DNA of 8,518 nt from an uncultured Novosphingobium sp. (GTDB lineage: Bacteria; Pseudomonadota; Alphaproteobacteria; Sphingomonadales; Sphingomonadaceae). The position numbers were made by a program, and so were the translations under genes. The number at the start of each line of letters is the position of its first letter. The stretch's first letter is position 1. The stretch is from assembly GCA_937860195.1 (NCBI GenBank), contig CALMBN010000285.1:1-8518 (forward strand). Reading direction: 5' to 3'. Below are positions 1-6,600 of this stretch, piece by piece. Under the pieces are notes generated by a model, which saw only the letters and a list, made by a program, of their open reading frames with translations, was not told where the DNA came from and did no database searches.

Positions 1-491
1 GCTTTGCGGTTGGCATCCACGGGATCGAACCGCATCTCGAACGGTTCCGCGCCGACCACGACGACTATTCGGACATCCTGCTCAAAGCCTTGGCCGACCG
101 CTTTGCCGAAGCCTTTGCCGAGCGGCTGCACAGCCATGCCCGCACCACGCTGTGGGGCTATGCGCCGGGTGAGCAGCTGACCAGCGAAGCGCTGATCCGC
201 GAAGAATACCGCGGCATCCGCCCCGCGCCGGGCTATCCCGCCTGCCCCGACCACAGCCTGAAGCCGGTGCTGTTCGAACTGCTGGACGCCACCGCCAACA
301 CCGGCATCACCCTGACCGAAAGCCAGGCGATGCTGCCCACCGCCGCCGTCAGCGGATTCTATTTCGCCCACCCTGAAAGTTCATATTTTGGCGTCGCAAG
401 GATCGGACGCGATCAGGTGGAAGACTATGCCGCGCGGCGCGGGATGGACTTGAGCGTGGCAGAGCGGTGGCTGCGGCCCAATCTGGATTAG
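1..491 (+). CDS. metH: Cobalamin-dependent methionine synthase, C-terminal end (partial)
   Basis: This is the 3' end of a gene that starts before the window; the first whole codon is at base 3 and the TAG stop at 489-491, giving 162 residues. MetH transfers a methyl group from methyltetrahydrofolate via cobalamin to homocysteine in the cytoplasm. The part seen here is the reactivation domain, which binds S-adenosylmethionine and remethylates oxidised cob(II)alamin. It carries the family motif [12 protein letters not shown] (R-x3-G-Y, the AdoMet contact), followed by [24 protein letters not shown] and [13 protein letters not shown], and ends with ERWLRPNL. This closely follows the C-terminus of E. 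coli MetH as I know it. The domain is complete at its C-terminus. The window cannot show whether the upstream part is one long polypeptide or the split form in which the homocysteine-binding domain is a separate gene. Confidence 0.95.
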   Translation, partial: FAVGIHGIEPHLERFRADHDDYSDILLKALADRFAEAFAERLHSHARTTLWGYAPGEQLTSEALIREEYRGIRPAPGYPACPDHSLKPVLFELLDATANTGITLTESQAMLPTAAVSGFYFAHPESSYFGVARIGRDQVEDYAARRGMDLSVAERWLRPNLD

Positions 492-525
492 GACTAGCAA
501 TCGCGCGGCCATGCGTTAGTCTTTC
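492..525 (+). terminator. Weak candidate terminator hairpin after metH
   Basis: The base directly after the metH stop codon begins an inverted repeat: GACTA (492-496) pairs with TAGTC (517-521), extended by GCA (497-499) with TGC (512-514) across a two-base bulge. A short T run (TTTC, 522-525) follows. The stem is short and the loop is about 12 bases, so this is a weak intrinsic terminator at best. Confidence 0.3.
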
Positions 526-554
526 AATGTAAACAGAAACCGGGGGGACTGGGC

Positions 555-1358
555 ATGGAAGGTTTCAGTATTGGCCGCACGCTATCGCGGGCTTTTCGGC
601 TGATCGGCAGCGGATTTGGCGGGGTTGGGTTGTTTCTGCTGATCGCCTACATCGCGAACACGGCTGTTTCAGCGGTGATCCAGCCGATGATGCTCAGCGA
701 AATGGCCCAGGCCGCTGATCCCACTGACCCTGCCGCTGCGCTCAGTATTTTCAGGTCAGCCTGGTACTGGCTGACAATTCTGGCTTCGCTCGCGATTGGC
801 GGGCTGATCTATAGCGGTTCGATCCACGGCTATTTGCAGGTCGCGCGCGGCAAGGAAGCCTCGATCGGCGAGTGCTTCTCGGTCGGGTTCGCCAAATTGC
901 TGCCGATGCTTGGGCTCACGCTGCTGTGGATCATCGCGATCATATTTGGTTTTATGCTGTTGATCGTGCCCGGAGTGATCCTGATCACGATCTGGGCAGT
1001 GTCCATGCCGGCGCTGGTTGGCGAGGGTCGTGGTGTGTTCGATGCGTTTGGCCGCAGCCGCGCCCTGACCCGCGGCTCACGCTGGTCAATCTTTGGCGTG
1101 CTGTTCATCCTGATCGTGGCGATCTACGTGCTGATGTTCATGCTGCTCGGCGGCCTGATCGGCGGCGCGGCGATGAGCGGCGGACTGAACCCGGAAAGGC
1201 TTGCTGCGATGTCCAGCCCGCTGATGTTGCTCGGCTCGGCGGTGATGGGCTGGGCGATGTCGATGCTGCTCAGCGCCGTAATTACCTCGATCTATGTTGA
1301 ACTGGTCCAGATCAAGGAAGGCAGTCCAACCGGCGAGCTGAGCGCGGTGTTTGGCTAG
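555..1358 (+). CDS. Polytopic inner-membrane protein, unknown function (GPDPase-membrane-domain-like)
   Basis: A 267-residue integral membrane protein with no recognisable catalytic motif. The start is firm: a strong ribosome site GGGGGGA (542-548) lies six bases before the ATG. Hydrophobic segments are visible at about residues 22-44, 68-88, 114-155 (probably two passes split by Pro139-Gly140), 177-204 and 222-246. The central block VPGVILITIWAVSMPALVGE, followed by AFGRSRALTRG (164-174), is the signature I associate with YciC-like proteins and the glycerophosphodiester-phosphodiesterase membrane domain. In those proteins a P-G kink, an E after the helix and an R-S-x-x-L-T-x-G loop recur. 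The soluble phosphodiesterase domain itself is absent, so no enzyme activity should be inferred. The serine hydrolase gene follows after nine bases, which suggests co-transcription. The function is unknown. Confidence 0.85.
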   Translation: MEGFSIGRTLSRAFRLIGSGFGGVGLFLLIAYIANTAVSAVIQPMMLSEMAQAADPTDPAAALSIFRSAWYWLTILASLAIGGLIYSGSIHGYLQVARGKEASIGECFSVGFAKLLPMLGLTLLWIIAIIFGFMLLIVPGVILITIWAVSMPALVGEGRGVFDAFGRSRALTRGSRWSIFGVLFILIVAIYVLMFMLLGGLIGGAAMSGGLNPERLAAMSSPLMLLGSAVMGWAMSMLLSAVITSIYVELVQIKEGSPTGELSAVFG

Positions 1359-1367
1359 GCGGACCGG

Positions 1368-2591
1368 GTGTTTCGCATTGCGATCGGACTGGCCTGCCTG
1401 GCCGTTCCGGCTTCGGCCAGTGTCTCTGTGGCCCCGCTCGATTACCAACCCGCCAGTGTCGCGGTGCGGTTTGACCGGAGCAGCATGACCCCGGTGCTGG
1501 CGGAGGGCTTTGCCGATCGGCCTGCTGAGCGCCCAGTCACCGCCGATGATCCGGTCCGGATCGCCTCGATTTCCAAACTGGTCACTGCGCTGGGGGTGAT
1601 GCGGCTGGTCGACCAGGGCCGGCTCGATCTCGACCGCGATATCTCGGACTATCTCGGTTACCCGGTCCGCCATCCGGCCTTTCCGGGCCGCAAGATCACG
1701 CTGCGGCTGCTGCTCTCGCACCAATCGGGGCTGATCGACGGTGACGAGCTCTATCTGATCCCGCTGGGCGTGACGGTGCGGGAACGGCTGGCGGACCGCC
1801 GCGTCTGGGACAGCGCCCATGCGCCAGGGTCAGGCTGGTTTCACTACACCAACCTCAACTTCCCGGTGATTGCCAGCGTGATGGAGCGGGTGACGGGCGA
1901 ACGGTTCGACGTGTTGATGAGCCGGTTGGTGCTAAAGCCGCTGAAGCTCGATGCCTGCTTCAACTGGGGCGCGGGCTGTTCGGCTGGTGCTTTCCGGCGC
2001 GCGGTGGTGCTCTACCGCGCCAGCGGCGAAGTGGCGCGCGATGATCTGCGCGGCCAGCCGACCGCCTGCCCGGTATTGGTCAGCCAAGGCGCGGGCTGCG
2101 ACCTTTCCAGCTACCACCCCGGTGACAACGGTGCACTGTTCAGCCCCCAGGGCGGCCTGCGCATTTCGATGCGCGATCTGGCCAAGGTCGGGCAACTGCT
2201 GGCGCGCGGCGGCAAAGGGCTTCTGGGCGCGCGGTCCTTTGCCGAAATGACCCGCCCGCAGTGGCGCTTTAACGGCCGCAACGGTGTGGGCGAAGACGGC
2301 ACGGCGAGCGGGTTCTTCTGCGCCTATGGGCTGGCCGTCCACACGCTTGGAGGAAAGCAGGCAGGCTGCAACGACGATCCGTTCGGCGATGGCCGCCTGC
2401 GAATTGGCCATTCGGGCGATGCCTATGGCCTCAAGGCCGGGCTGTGGCTTGATCCCAAAACCGGGCAGGGAATTGCGTACTTCACCAGCGCTGTCGCTCC
2501 CGACGCACCGGCCGGGCGCAGCGCCTTTACCAAGGTGGAAGAAGGCATTGTGGAGCGAGCGCGCCGCGCGCCCTTCCGCAAAGTGCATTAG
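1368..2591 (+). CDS. Secreted serine hydrolase, beta-lactamase / penicillin-binding fold
   Basis: A 407-residue protein of the class C beta-lactamase / serine hydrolase family (Beta-lactamase domain, COG1680 type). Residues 1-18 form a Sec signal peptide (a short basic start, a hydrophobic core, then PASAS), so the enzyme is probably periplasmic. The three family motifs are in order: SxxK at S67-I-S-K70 (nucleophile S67), the Y-x-N motif Y160-T-N162, and the H-x-G form of the KTG box at H348-S-G350. LLLSHQSGL (115-123) is also typical. Members are peptidases, esterases or beta-lactamases, and the substrate cannot be read from the sequence. The mature protein has six cysteines (197, 204, 234, 244, 318, 334) that could form disulfides in the periplasm. 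The GTG start at 1368 puts the signal peptide at the N-terminus, and GGA at 1361-1363 may be the ribosome site. recQ begins 17 bases after its stop codon. Confidence 0.9.
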   Translation: MFRIAIGLACLAVPASASVSVAPLDYQPASVAVRFDRSSMTPVLAEGFADRPAERPVTADDPVRIASISKLVTALGVMRLVDQGRLDLDRDISDYLGYPVRHPAFPGRKITLRLLLSHQSGLIDGDELYLIPLGVTVRERLADRRVWDSAHAPGSGWFHYTNLNFPVIASVMERVTGERFDVLMSRLVLKPLKLDACFNWGAGCSAGAFRRAVVLYRASGEVARDDLRGQPTACPVLVSQGAGCDLSSYHPGDNGALFSPQGGLRISMRDLAKVGQLLARGGKGLLGARSFAEMTRPQWRFNGRNGVGEDGTASGFFCAYGLAVHTLGGKQAGCNDDPFGDGRLRIGHSGDAYGLKAGLWLDPKTGQGIAYFTSAVAPDAPAGRSAFTKVEEGIVERARRAPFRKVH

Positions 2592-2608
2592 GCCGCTAGG
2601 CGCAGCCG

Positions 2609-4396
2609 GTGACCGCGCCCAATCTCCTCGATCAACTCCACACCACCTTCGGCTTTTCAGCGTTTCGCGGGGTGCAGGAACGGGTGGTCGACCGGGTGCT
2701 GGCGGCGCAATCGAGCCTGGCAGTCATGCCGACCGGAGCAGGGAAATCGCTGACCTATCAGCTGCCTGCCGTGATCCTGCCGGGCACCTGCGTGGTGATC
2801 AGCCCGCTGATCGCCTTGATGCACGACCAGCTGCGCAGCGCGGCGGCCAACGGGATCCGCGCCGCCAGCCTGACCAGCGCCGATAGCGAGGATGCCCGCG
2901 AACTGGCGATTGAGCGGTTCCGGGGCGGCGAGCTCGATCTGCTTTATGCTGCACCCGAGCGCGCCAGCCAGCCGCATTTCCGCGAGCTGCTGAGCGCCGG
3001 GCAGGTCAGCCTGTTTGCGATCGACGAGGCGCACTGCGTCTCCGAATGGGGCCACGATTTCCGCCCCGACTACCGCTTGCTGCGGCCCCTGATGGACGCT
3101 TTTCCGCAGGTGCCCCGGCTGGCGCTGACCGCCACCGCCGATGCCGCGACCCGGGCCGATGTGCTGGCCCAGCTCGGCATTCCCGACGACGGCCTGATTA
3201 TCGCCGGGTTTGACCGGCCCAACATTCGCTATGTCGTGCACCACCGCGATACGATGGTCCGGCAGTTGACCGCACTGATGAGCGAAATGCCCGGCCCCGG
3301 GATCGTCTATGCCCAAACCCGCAAGCGAACCGAGGATCTGGCCGAAAAGCTGGGCGCAGCCACCGGGCGCACGGTCTTGCCCTATCACGCCGGGTTGCCG
3401 CCGGAAGTGCGCGCCGCCAATCAGGCCGCGTTCGTGGGATCCGAAGATATCGTGATGGTCGCCACGGTCGCCTTCGGGATGGGAATCGACAAGCCTGATG
3501 TCCGGTTTGTGGCCCATGCCGGGGTGCCAAAATCGATCGAGAGCTATTATCAGGAAACCGGCCGCGCGGGCCGCGATGGTGATCCGGCGACTGCGCTGCT
3601 GTTGTGGGCGGCGGACGATTTTGCCCGCGCCCGCCAGCGCCTGAGCGAGGTTGAGGAACACCGCCGCGCGGGCGAGCGGGTGCGGATCGATGCGATGGCG
3701 CGGCTGGTCGAAACCGCCGGATGCCGCCGTGCGCTGTTGCTGCGGCACTTTGGCGAAGACCCGCCCGAAAAGTGCGGCAATTGCGACAATTGCCTTGAGG
3801 CGCCCGGGGTAGTCGATGCCACAACGCTGGCGCAAAAGCTGCTCTCAGCGGTCTATCGCACCGGGCAATCGTTCGGCTTTGGCCATATCGAAAAGGTCCT
3901 GATCGGAGCGAACGACGAACGGATCAACCAGCGCGGGCACGACCAGCTGAGTGTGTTCGGAATCGTCACCGGCGAAGAGGCGTCGATGCTCCGACCGCTG
4001 GCCCGCGCGCTCCAGGCCCGCGGCAGTCTGATCCCGACCGAGCACGGCGGATTGATGCTTGGCGGGGATGCCAAGGCCGTGCTGAGAGGTGATGCGGCGG
4101 TGCTGATTGCGCTGGCCCCAAAGCGCGAACGGTCCCGCAAGGTTCGGCGCGAGCGGACCGGCGGCGGGGTCAATCCTGCGGGCGATCCGCTGTTCGAAGC
4201 GCTGCGCGCGCTGCGCCGCGATCTGGCTGCCGAGGCGGGCCTGCCGCCCTATGTGATCTTTCACGATTCGACCTTGCGCGAAATGGCCGAAACCCGCCCC
4301 GCAAGCCTTGCGGCCCTGGGCGCGCTGGGCGGGGTCGGAGCGCGCAAGCTTGAGGCCTATGGGGAGGCGTTTTTGAACGTGATCGGGCAGCATTGA
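2609..4396 (+). CDS. recQ: ATP-dependent DNA helicase RecQ
   Basis: A 595-residue 3'-5' superfamily 2 helicase acting in recombination, repair and fork processing. The order is that of full-length RecQ: the motif 0 glutamine (FRGVQE, Q23), Walker A PTGAGKS (41-47, K46), DEAH (139-142) running into the aromatic-rich loop HCVSEWGHDFRPDY, motif III TAT (174-176), FGMGIDKPDVRFV (289-301), and motif VI QETGRAGRDG (315-324) with its arginine finger. Zinc-binding cysteines follow at C372, C389, C392 and C395, then a winged-helix region (about 403-505). An HRDC domain (about 525-595) ends the protein. The length is close to E. coli RecQ, and all key residues are present. The GTG start has only a weak ribosome site (AGG, 2598-2600), so translation may depend partly on the upstream hydrolase gene ending 17 bases earlier. 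The stop codon overlaps the -35 element of the next operon. Confidence 0.97.
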   Translation: MTAPNLLDQLHTTFGFSAFRGVQERVVDRVLAAQSSLAVMPTGAGKSLTYQLPAVILPGTCVVISPLIALMHDQLRSAAANGIRAASLTSADSEDARELAIERFRGGELDLLYAAPERASQPHFRELLSAGQVSLFAIDEAHCVSEWGHDFRPDYRLLRPLMDAFPQVPRLALTATADAATRADVLAQLGIPDDGLIIAGFDRPNIRYVVHHRDTMVRQLTALMSEMPGPGIVYAQTRKRTEDLAEKLGAATGRTVLPYHAGLPPEVRAANQAAFVGSEDIVMVATVAFGMGIDKPDVRFVAHAGVPKSIESYYQETGRAGRDGDPATALLLWAADDFARARQRLSEVEEHRRAGERVRIDAMARLVETAGCRRALLLRHFGEDPPEKCGNCDNCLEAPGVVDATTLAQKLLSAVYRTGQSFGFGHIEKVLIGANDERINQRGHDQLSVFGIVTGEEASMLRPLARALQARGSLIPTEHGGLMLGGDAKAVLRGDAAVLIALAPKRERSRKVRRERTGGGVNPAGDPLFEALRALRRDLAAEAGLPPYVIFHDSTLREMAETRPASLAALGALGGVGARKLEAYGEAFLNVIGQH

Positions 4397-4420
4397 CTCA
4401 CGCCTCGAAAACGATATTAA
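4393..4420 (+). promoter_or_regulatory. Predicted sigma-70-type promoter of the SPFH-RHH operon
   Basis: TTGACT (4393-4398) and TATTAA (4415-4420) are separated by 16 bases. The -35 element overlaps the recQ stop codon (TGA, 4394-4396), and transcription would start near 4427, leaving a leader of about 20 bases. The stretch 4407-4437 is AT-rich in an otherwise GC-rich window, which supports a real promoter. It is predicted from sequence only. Confidence 0.6.
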
Positions 4421-4431
4421 AGTGATATCAG
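4410..4431 (+). promoter_or_regulatory. Tandem 11-base GATAT repeat, candidate operator for the RHH protein
   Basis: Two adjacent 11-base units, AACGATATTAA (4410-4420) and AGTGATATCAG (4421-4431), match at 7 of 11 positions, and all four differences are transitions. The GATAT cores are one helical turn apart. The stretch 4413-4429 is also an imperfect inverted repeat with arms GATAT and ATATC. The second unit contains TATCACT on the opposite strand, which fits the WATCACW heptad bound by the ribbon-helix-helix omega repressor. The site covers the predicted -10 element and start point, where a bound repressor would block transcription. Binding by the RHH protein of this operon is an inference. 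Confidence 0.5.
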
Positions 4432-4448
4432 TTTTAAGGGGAACATCA

Positions 4449-5360
4449 ATGACCGATTCGCACTATGCCATGACCGCCAGCGCCGAACGCCGCGCCTGGT
4501 CGACCAGCGGCTATCTGATTTTTGTGGCCTTCCTGGCCCTGCTGTTCCTGACCGGCTGGCGGATCGTCAATTTTGCCGCGAGCAACCCGAGCGATAGCGA
4601 GATTCTGCCGTTTGTCGTCTCATCGTTCCTGTCGGCCGTGGCCTTGGTGATCCTTGCCAGCGGGTTCTACATGATCCAGCCCAACCAGGCCGCCGCGATC
4701 ACGCTGTTCGGATCCTATCGCGGGACCGACCGCCAGACCGGCTTGCGCTGGGTCTGGCCGTGGATGGGCAAAACCAAGATCTCGGTCCGCGCCAACAACC
4801 TGATTTCTGACCGGATCAAGGTCAACGATCTGCGCGGCAACCCGATCGAAATGGCTGCGCAAGTGGTCTGGCGGGTCACCGATACCGCGCAGGCGCTTTA
4901 CGATGTCGATGACTACAAGGCCTTCGTGATGGTCCAGATCGAAGCCGCCGTCCGCACGATCGGTTCGCGCTATCCTTACGATGACTTCGCCCATGCCGAA
5001 ATTACCCTGCGCGGCAATCATGACGAAGTCGGCGTCGAACTGCGCAAGGAACTGATTGCGCGGCTGACCATGGCCGGGATCACGGTCGATGAATGTGGGT
5101 TCACTCACCTTGCCTATGCGCAGGAAATCGCCGGGGCGATGCTGCGCCGTCAGCAGGCCGAGGCGGTGGTCGCGGCGCGCAAGACTCTGGTCGAAGGCGC
5201 AGTCGGGATGGTCGACATGGCGCTGGGCCTGCTCCGCGAAAAGGGCGTGGTCGACCTTGATGACGAGCGCAAGGCGGCGATGGTTTCGAACCTGATGGTG
5301 GTGCTGTGCGGCGAGCGCGATACTCAGCCAGTGGTCAACACGGGCTCGCTTTACCAGTAG
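4449..5360 (+). CDS. Membrane-anchored SPFH/Band 7 (stomatin-prohibitin-like) protein
   Basis: A 303-residue protein with two N-terminal membrane segments (about residues 21-42 and 52-76) followed by an SPFH/Band 7 domain (about 74-245). The domain entry FYMIQPNQAAAITLFGSYRG, the turn GLRWVWPW (98-105) and the strand VQVVWRV-like AAQVVWRVTD (136-145) fit the family. The rest is helical (AQEIAGAMLRRQQAEAVVAARKTLVEGAVGM), typical of the oligomerising region. Relatives form membrane-associated rings that organise microdomains or control proteases; the specific role here is unknown. I chose the ATG at 4449 because AAGGGGAA (4436-4443) sits five bases upstream. An in-frame GTG at 4422 would add nine residues, but it lies in the predicted operator and near the expected transcription start. 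The RHH gene follows after seven bases and is surely in the same operon. Confidence 0.85.
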   Translation: MTDSHYAMTASAERRAWSTSGYLIFVAFLALLFLTGWRIVNFAASNPSDSEILPFVVSSFLSAVALVILASGFYMIQPNQAAAITLFGSYRGTDRQTGLRWVWPWMGKTKISVRANNLISDRIKVNDLRGNPIEMAAQVVWRVTDTAQALYDVDDYKAFVMVQIEAAVRTIGSRYPYDDFAHAEITLRGNHDEVGVELRKELIARLTMAGITVDECGFTHLAYAQEIAGAMLRRQQAEAVVAARKTLVEGAVGMVDMALGLLREKGVVDLDDERKAAMVSNLMVVLCGERDTQPVVNTGSLYQ

Positions 5361-5367
5361 GTGATGC

Positions 5368-5577
5368 GTGGCCAGTCCGGGCAAAAAATCCTTCGCACTC
5401 CGTCTCGATCCAGCGCTTTTCTCGGCGCTGGAGCGGGCGGCGGCGGGCGATTTCCGCTCGGTCAACGCCCAGGTTGAAGTGCTGCTGCGCGAGGCGCTGG
5501 CGCGGCGCGGGATCAAGGTCGATGCAAGCGCGCCCGCCAAGCGTGGTCGGCCGGTGAGGGAACAAGGCCAGGTCTGA
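5368..5577 (+). CDS. Arc-type ribbon-helix-helix DNA-binding protein
   Basis: A 69-residue protein matching the Arc/MetJ ribbon-helix-helix fold. The strand KKSFALRLDP (6-15) would insert into the DNA major groove as part of a dimer. Helix A spans about 15-27 (PALFSALERAAAG), then the turn RSVN (30-33) and helix B (about 31-48). RSVNAQVEVLLREAL resembles the RSVNSEIYQRVMES segment of phage P22 Arc. The tail ends AKRGRPVRE (57-65), whose GRP core flanked by basic residues resembles an AT-hook. The start is GTG at 5368, the only start that keeps the strand; AGGTGA (5359-5364) lies just upstream. It follows the SPFH gene after seven bases. Likely role: autorepressor of this operon acting at the GATAT repeats at 4410-4431. 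An antitoxin role is possible for this fold, but no toxin gene is adjacent. Confidence 0.8.
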   Translation: MASPGKKSFALRLDPALFSALERAAAGDFRSVNAQVEVLLREALARRGIKVDASAPAKRGRPVREQGQV

Positions 5578-5621
5578 GTTGCGTGAATTCCGATGGTATC
5601 GAGACATTTGGCACAAATTGC

Positions 5622-5650
5622 TTGACATATTGAACCATATTGGTTATCCG
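5622..5650 (+). promoter_or_regulatory. Consensus-like promoter with no gene behind it
   Basis: TTGACA (5622-5627) is a perfect -35 hexamer, and TATCCG (5645-5650) follows at the ideal 17-base spacing. The surrounding 5605-5647 is AT-rich. Transcription would begin near 5657 and run into the gene-free stretch up to about 6060. No supported coding sequence follows on this strand. The -10 match is only moderate (first three bases). Confidence 0.5.
5626..5645 (+). repeat. CATATTG direct repeat inside the promoter spacer
   Basis: CATATTG occurs at 5626-5632 and again at 5636-5642, exactly 10 bases apart. The second copy also lies in an inverted repeat, AACCA (5633-5637) and TGGTT (5641-5645), around TAT. 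Because the copies sit between the -35 and -10 elements and face the same side of the helix, they could be a repressor site. The regulator is unknown. Confidence 0.4.
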
Positions 5651-6065
5651 CCCCATCGTCAGCAACCACTGACCAAGCGACGGGTGCGGGGCGAAAACGC
5701 GTTTCGCTGTTCTGCCCCGCTCCGCGACCGGCGCGTTTCCCCAGCGGAAGCGTCCGCGATTTCAGGTGCAGGGAGCGACCGGCGATCTCCGGTCCATAAC
5801 TTCGGGGTATGCCCCGACGGACACGGCGGCACAGTTGCGAGCCCTACCCGCCCCGCCTTGCACCAAGGGCCGCGTTGACGAGAATCCGGCGCTTCGCTCC
5901 TCAACCCCTCGCATGATGGGAGCGCCAGCCACGCCCGTATGGCCCGGGCTCCCCCGCGCCGGTCGCCCCGTCCGCGTGCCTTTTCCCTGGCGTTACCCCG
6001 CGTTCGCCGGCGGGCGTTGGGTTGCGCCCGAGCTTGGAGTATCCGTGATGACATTGCATGGAAGC

Positions 6066-6094
6066 ATAGCCCTTCCCCAATGGAGGAGGGCTAT
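6066..6094 (-). terminator. Hairpin terminating the xth-ribA-GNAT operon
   Basis: ATAGCCCT (6066-6073) is perfectly complementary to AGGGCTAT (6087-6094), an 8-bp stem around a 13-base loop. It abuts the stop codon of the acetyltransferase gene (6094-6096). No clear T run follows on either strand, so it may act as a transcript 3'-end stabiliser or a weak, possibly bidirectional terminator between converging transcripts. Confidence 0.5.
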
Positions 6095-6600
6095 CAACCG
6101 AACGCTTTGGCGTAACGCAGTGTCCCTTGCGGGACTTCACCCGCCAGCACCATCGCCCGGAAGAACTGCGCATCGTGGTCAGACAGCGGGGTGAGGCCCT
6201 CGATCATCCGATAACCGAAGCGCTCGTAATAGACCGGATTGCCAACCACCGCGATGCCCCGAGCGCCAGCGCTGCGCAACCGCGCAATCCCGGCTTCAAT
6301 CAAGGCCGAGCCGATACCACTGCGCTGGACCTCGGGTGAGACCGAGACTGGAGCCATCTGGAACCAGCCGCAGGGCTGATTGTCGATTGTCGCCGGACTG
6401 AACGAAATGTGGCCGATGATCGTGCCGCGCTCATCGACCGCCACCAGCGACTGGACCAGATCGCCATCGGCGCGCAGGGCATCGACCAGATCTTGCTCGT
6501 CCCCGCCCGAAAAGGGCATCGGCGCGAAGGCGCGCTTGACCAGATCGTGGATCGCCGGTTCGTCGCCAGCTTGTTCGGGACGGATTGTGTAGCCGGTCAT
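6094..6600 (-). CDS. GNAT family N-acetyltransferase (YhbS-like)
   Basis: A 168-residue Gcn5-related N-acetyltransferase, which would move an acetyl group from acetyl-CoA to an unknown amine. The N-terminus MTGYTIRPEQAGDEPAIHDLV is the usual beta1-alpha1 start. Motif A is APVSVSPEVQRSGIGSALI (83-101), with the acetyl-CoA pyrophosphate loop Q92-R-S-G-I-G97. GNPVYYERFGYR (120-131) is the conserved C-terminal segment of the YhbS-like subgroup. All expected parts are present and the length is normal. The ATG at 6598-6600 overlaps the ribA stop codon in ATGA, so translation is probably coupled to ribA. The operon link does not by itself point to a flavin-related substrate. A hairpin follows immediately after its stop codon. 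Confidence 0.88.
   Translation of the reverse strand: MTGYTIRPEQAGDEPAIHDLVKRAFAPMPFSGGDEQDLVDALRADGDLVQSLVAVDERGTIIGHISFSPATIDNQPCGWFQMAPVSVSPEVQRSGIGSALIEAGIARLRSAGARGIAVVGNPVYYERFGYRMIEGLTPLSDHDAQFFRAMVLAGEVPQGTLRYAKAFG

Larger units (their letters stand above)
5578..6093. other. Gene-free structured region, possible untranslated RNA
   Basis: No open frame here looks like a protein. The longest translations are arginine/proline-rich, have no motif, and use codons such as ATA, TCA and AGG that the true genes around avoid. Behind the promoter at 5622-5650 there are several inverted repeats: GCGGGGC (5686-5692) with GCCCCGC (5714-5720), enclosing GAAA/TTTC (5693-5696, 5702-5705); GACCGG/CCGGTC (5777-5782, 5789-5794); TCGGGG/CCCCGA (5802-5807, 5812-5817); CCTTG/CAAGG (5856-5860, 5864-5868); GGCGCT/AGCGCC (5888-5893, 5921-5926); and CGGGCG/CGCCCG (6011-6016, 6025-6030). 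This suits a structured RNA of about 400 nt on the + strand. I see no core signatures of tmRNA, RNase P RNA or SRP RNA. At this GC content some hairpins are expected by chance. Confidence 0.3.

Noticed and set aside
2657..3835. A 392-codon open frame antisense to recQ
   Set aside because: It is a shadow of a GC-rich gene in the opposite frame. The protein is low-complexity and unlike any family I know, while recQ carries every family motif.
4422..4448. Upstream GTG start adding nine residues to the SPFH protein
   Set aside because: It lies inside the predicted operator, around the expected transcription start, without a ribosome site, whereas ATG 4449 has AAGGGGAA five bases upstream.
5368..5577. 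Toxin-antitoxin antitoxin interpretation of the RHH gene
   Set aside because: No small toxin gene is adjacent on either side. The partner is an SPFH membrane protein, so autorepression of the operon is the simpler reading.
5801..5870. Cobalamin-riboswitch resemblance on the - strand (GCAACTGTG and TTGGTGC)
   Set aside because: Only two short fragments fit. The conserved GGGAA core and the AGGA-ACCTGCC arm are missing, and no B12-related gene lies downstream on that strand.
5651..6060. tmRNA (split alphaproteobacterial type), RNase P RNA or SRP RNA
   Set aside because: I found no AANDN-type tag codons, no GGTTCGAAT T-loop, no GAGGAAAGTC segment and no GGAAGGAAGCAG apical loop on either strand. 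The single CACCA at 5861-5865 is not supported by an acceptor stem.
5579..6194. Several overlapping reading frames of 90-142 codons on both strands
   Set aside because: Compositions are arginine/proline-rich, codon use is unlike the true genes, there are no ribosome sites or recognisable motifs, and some run into the end of the acetyltransferase gene.
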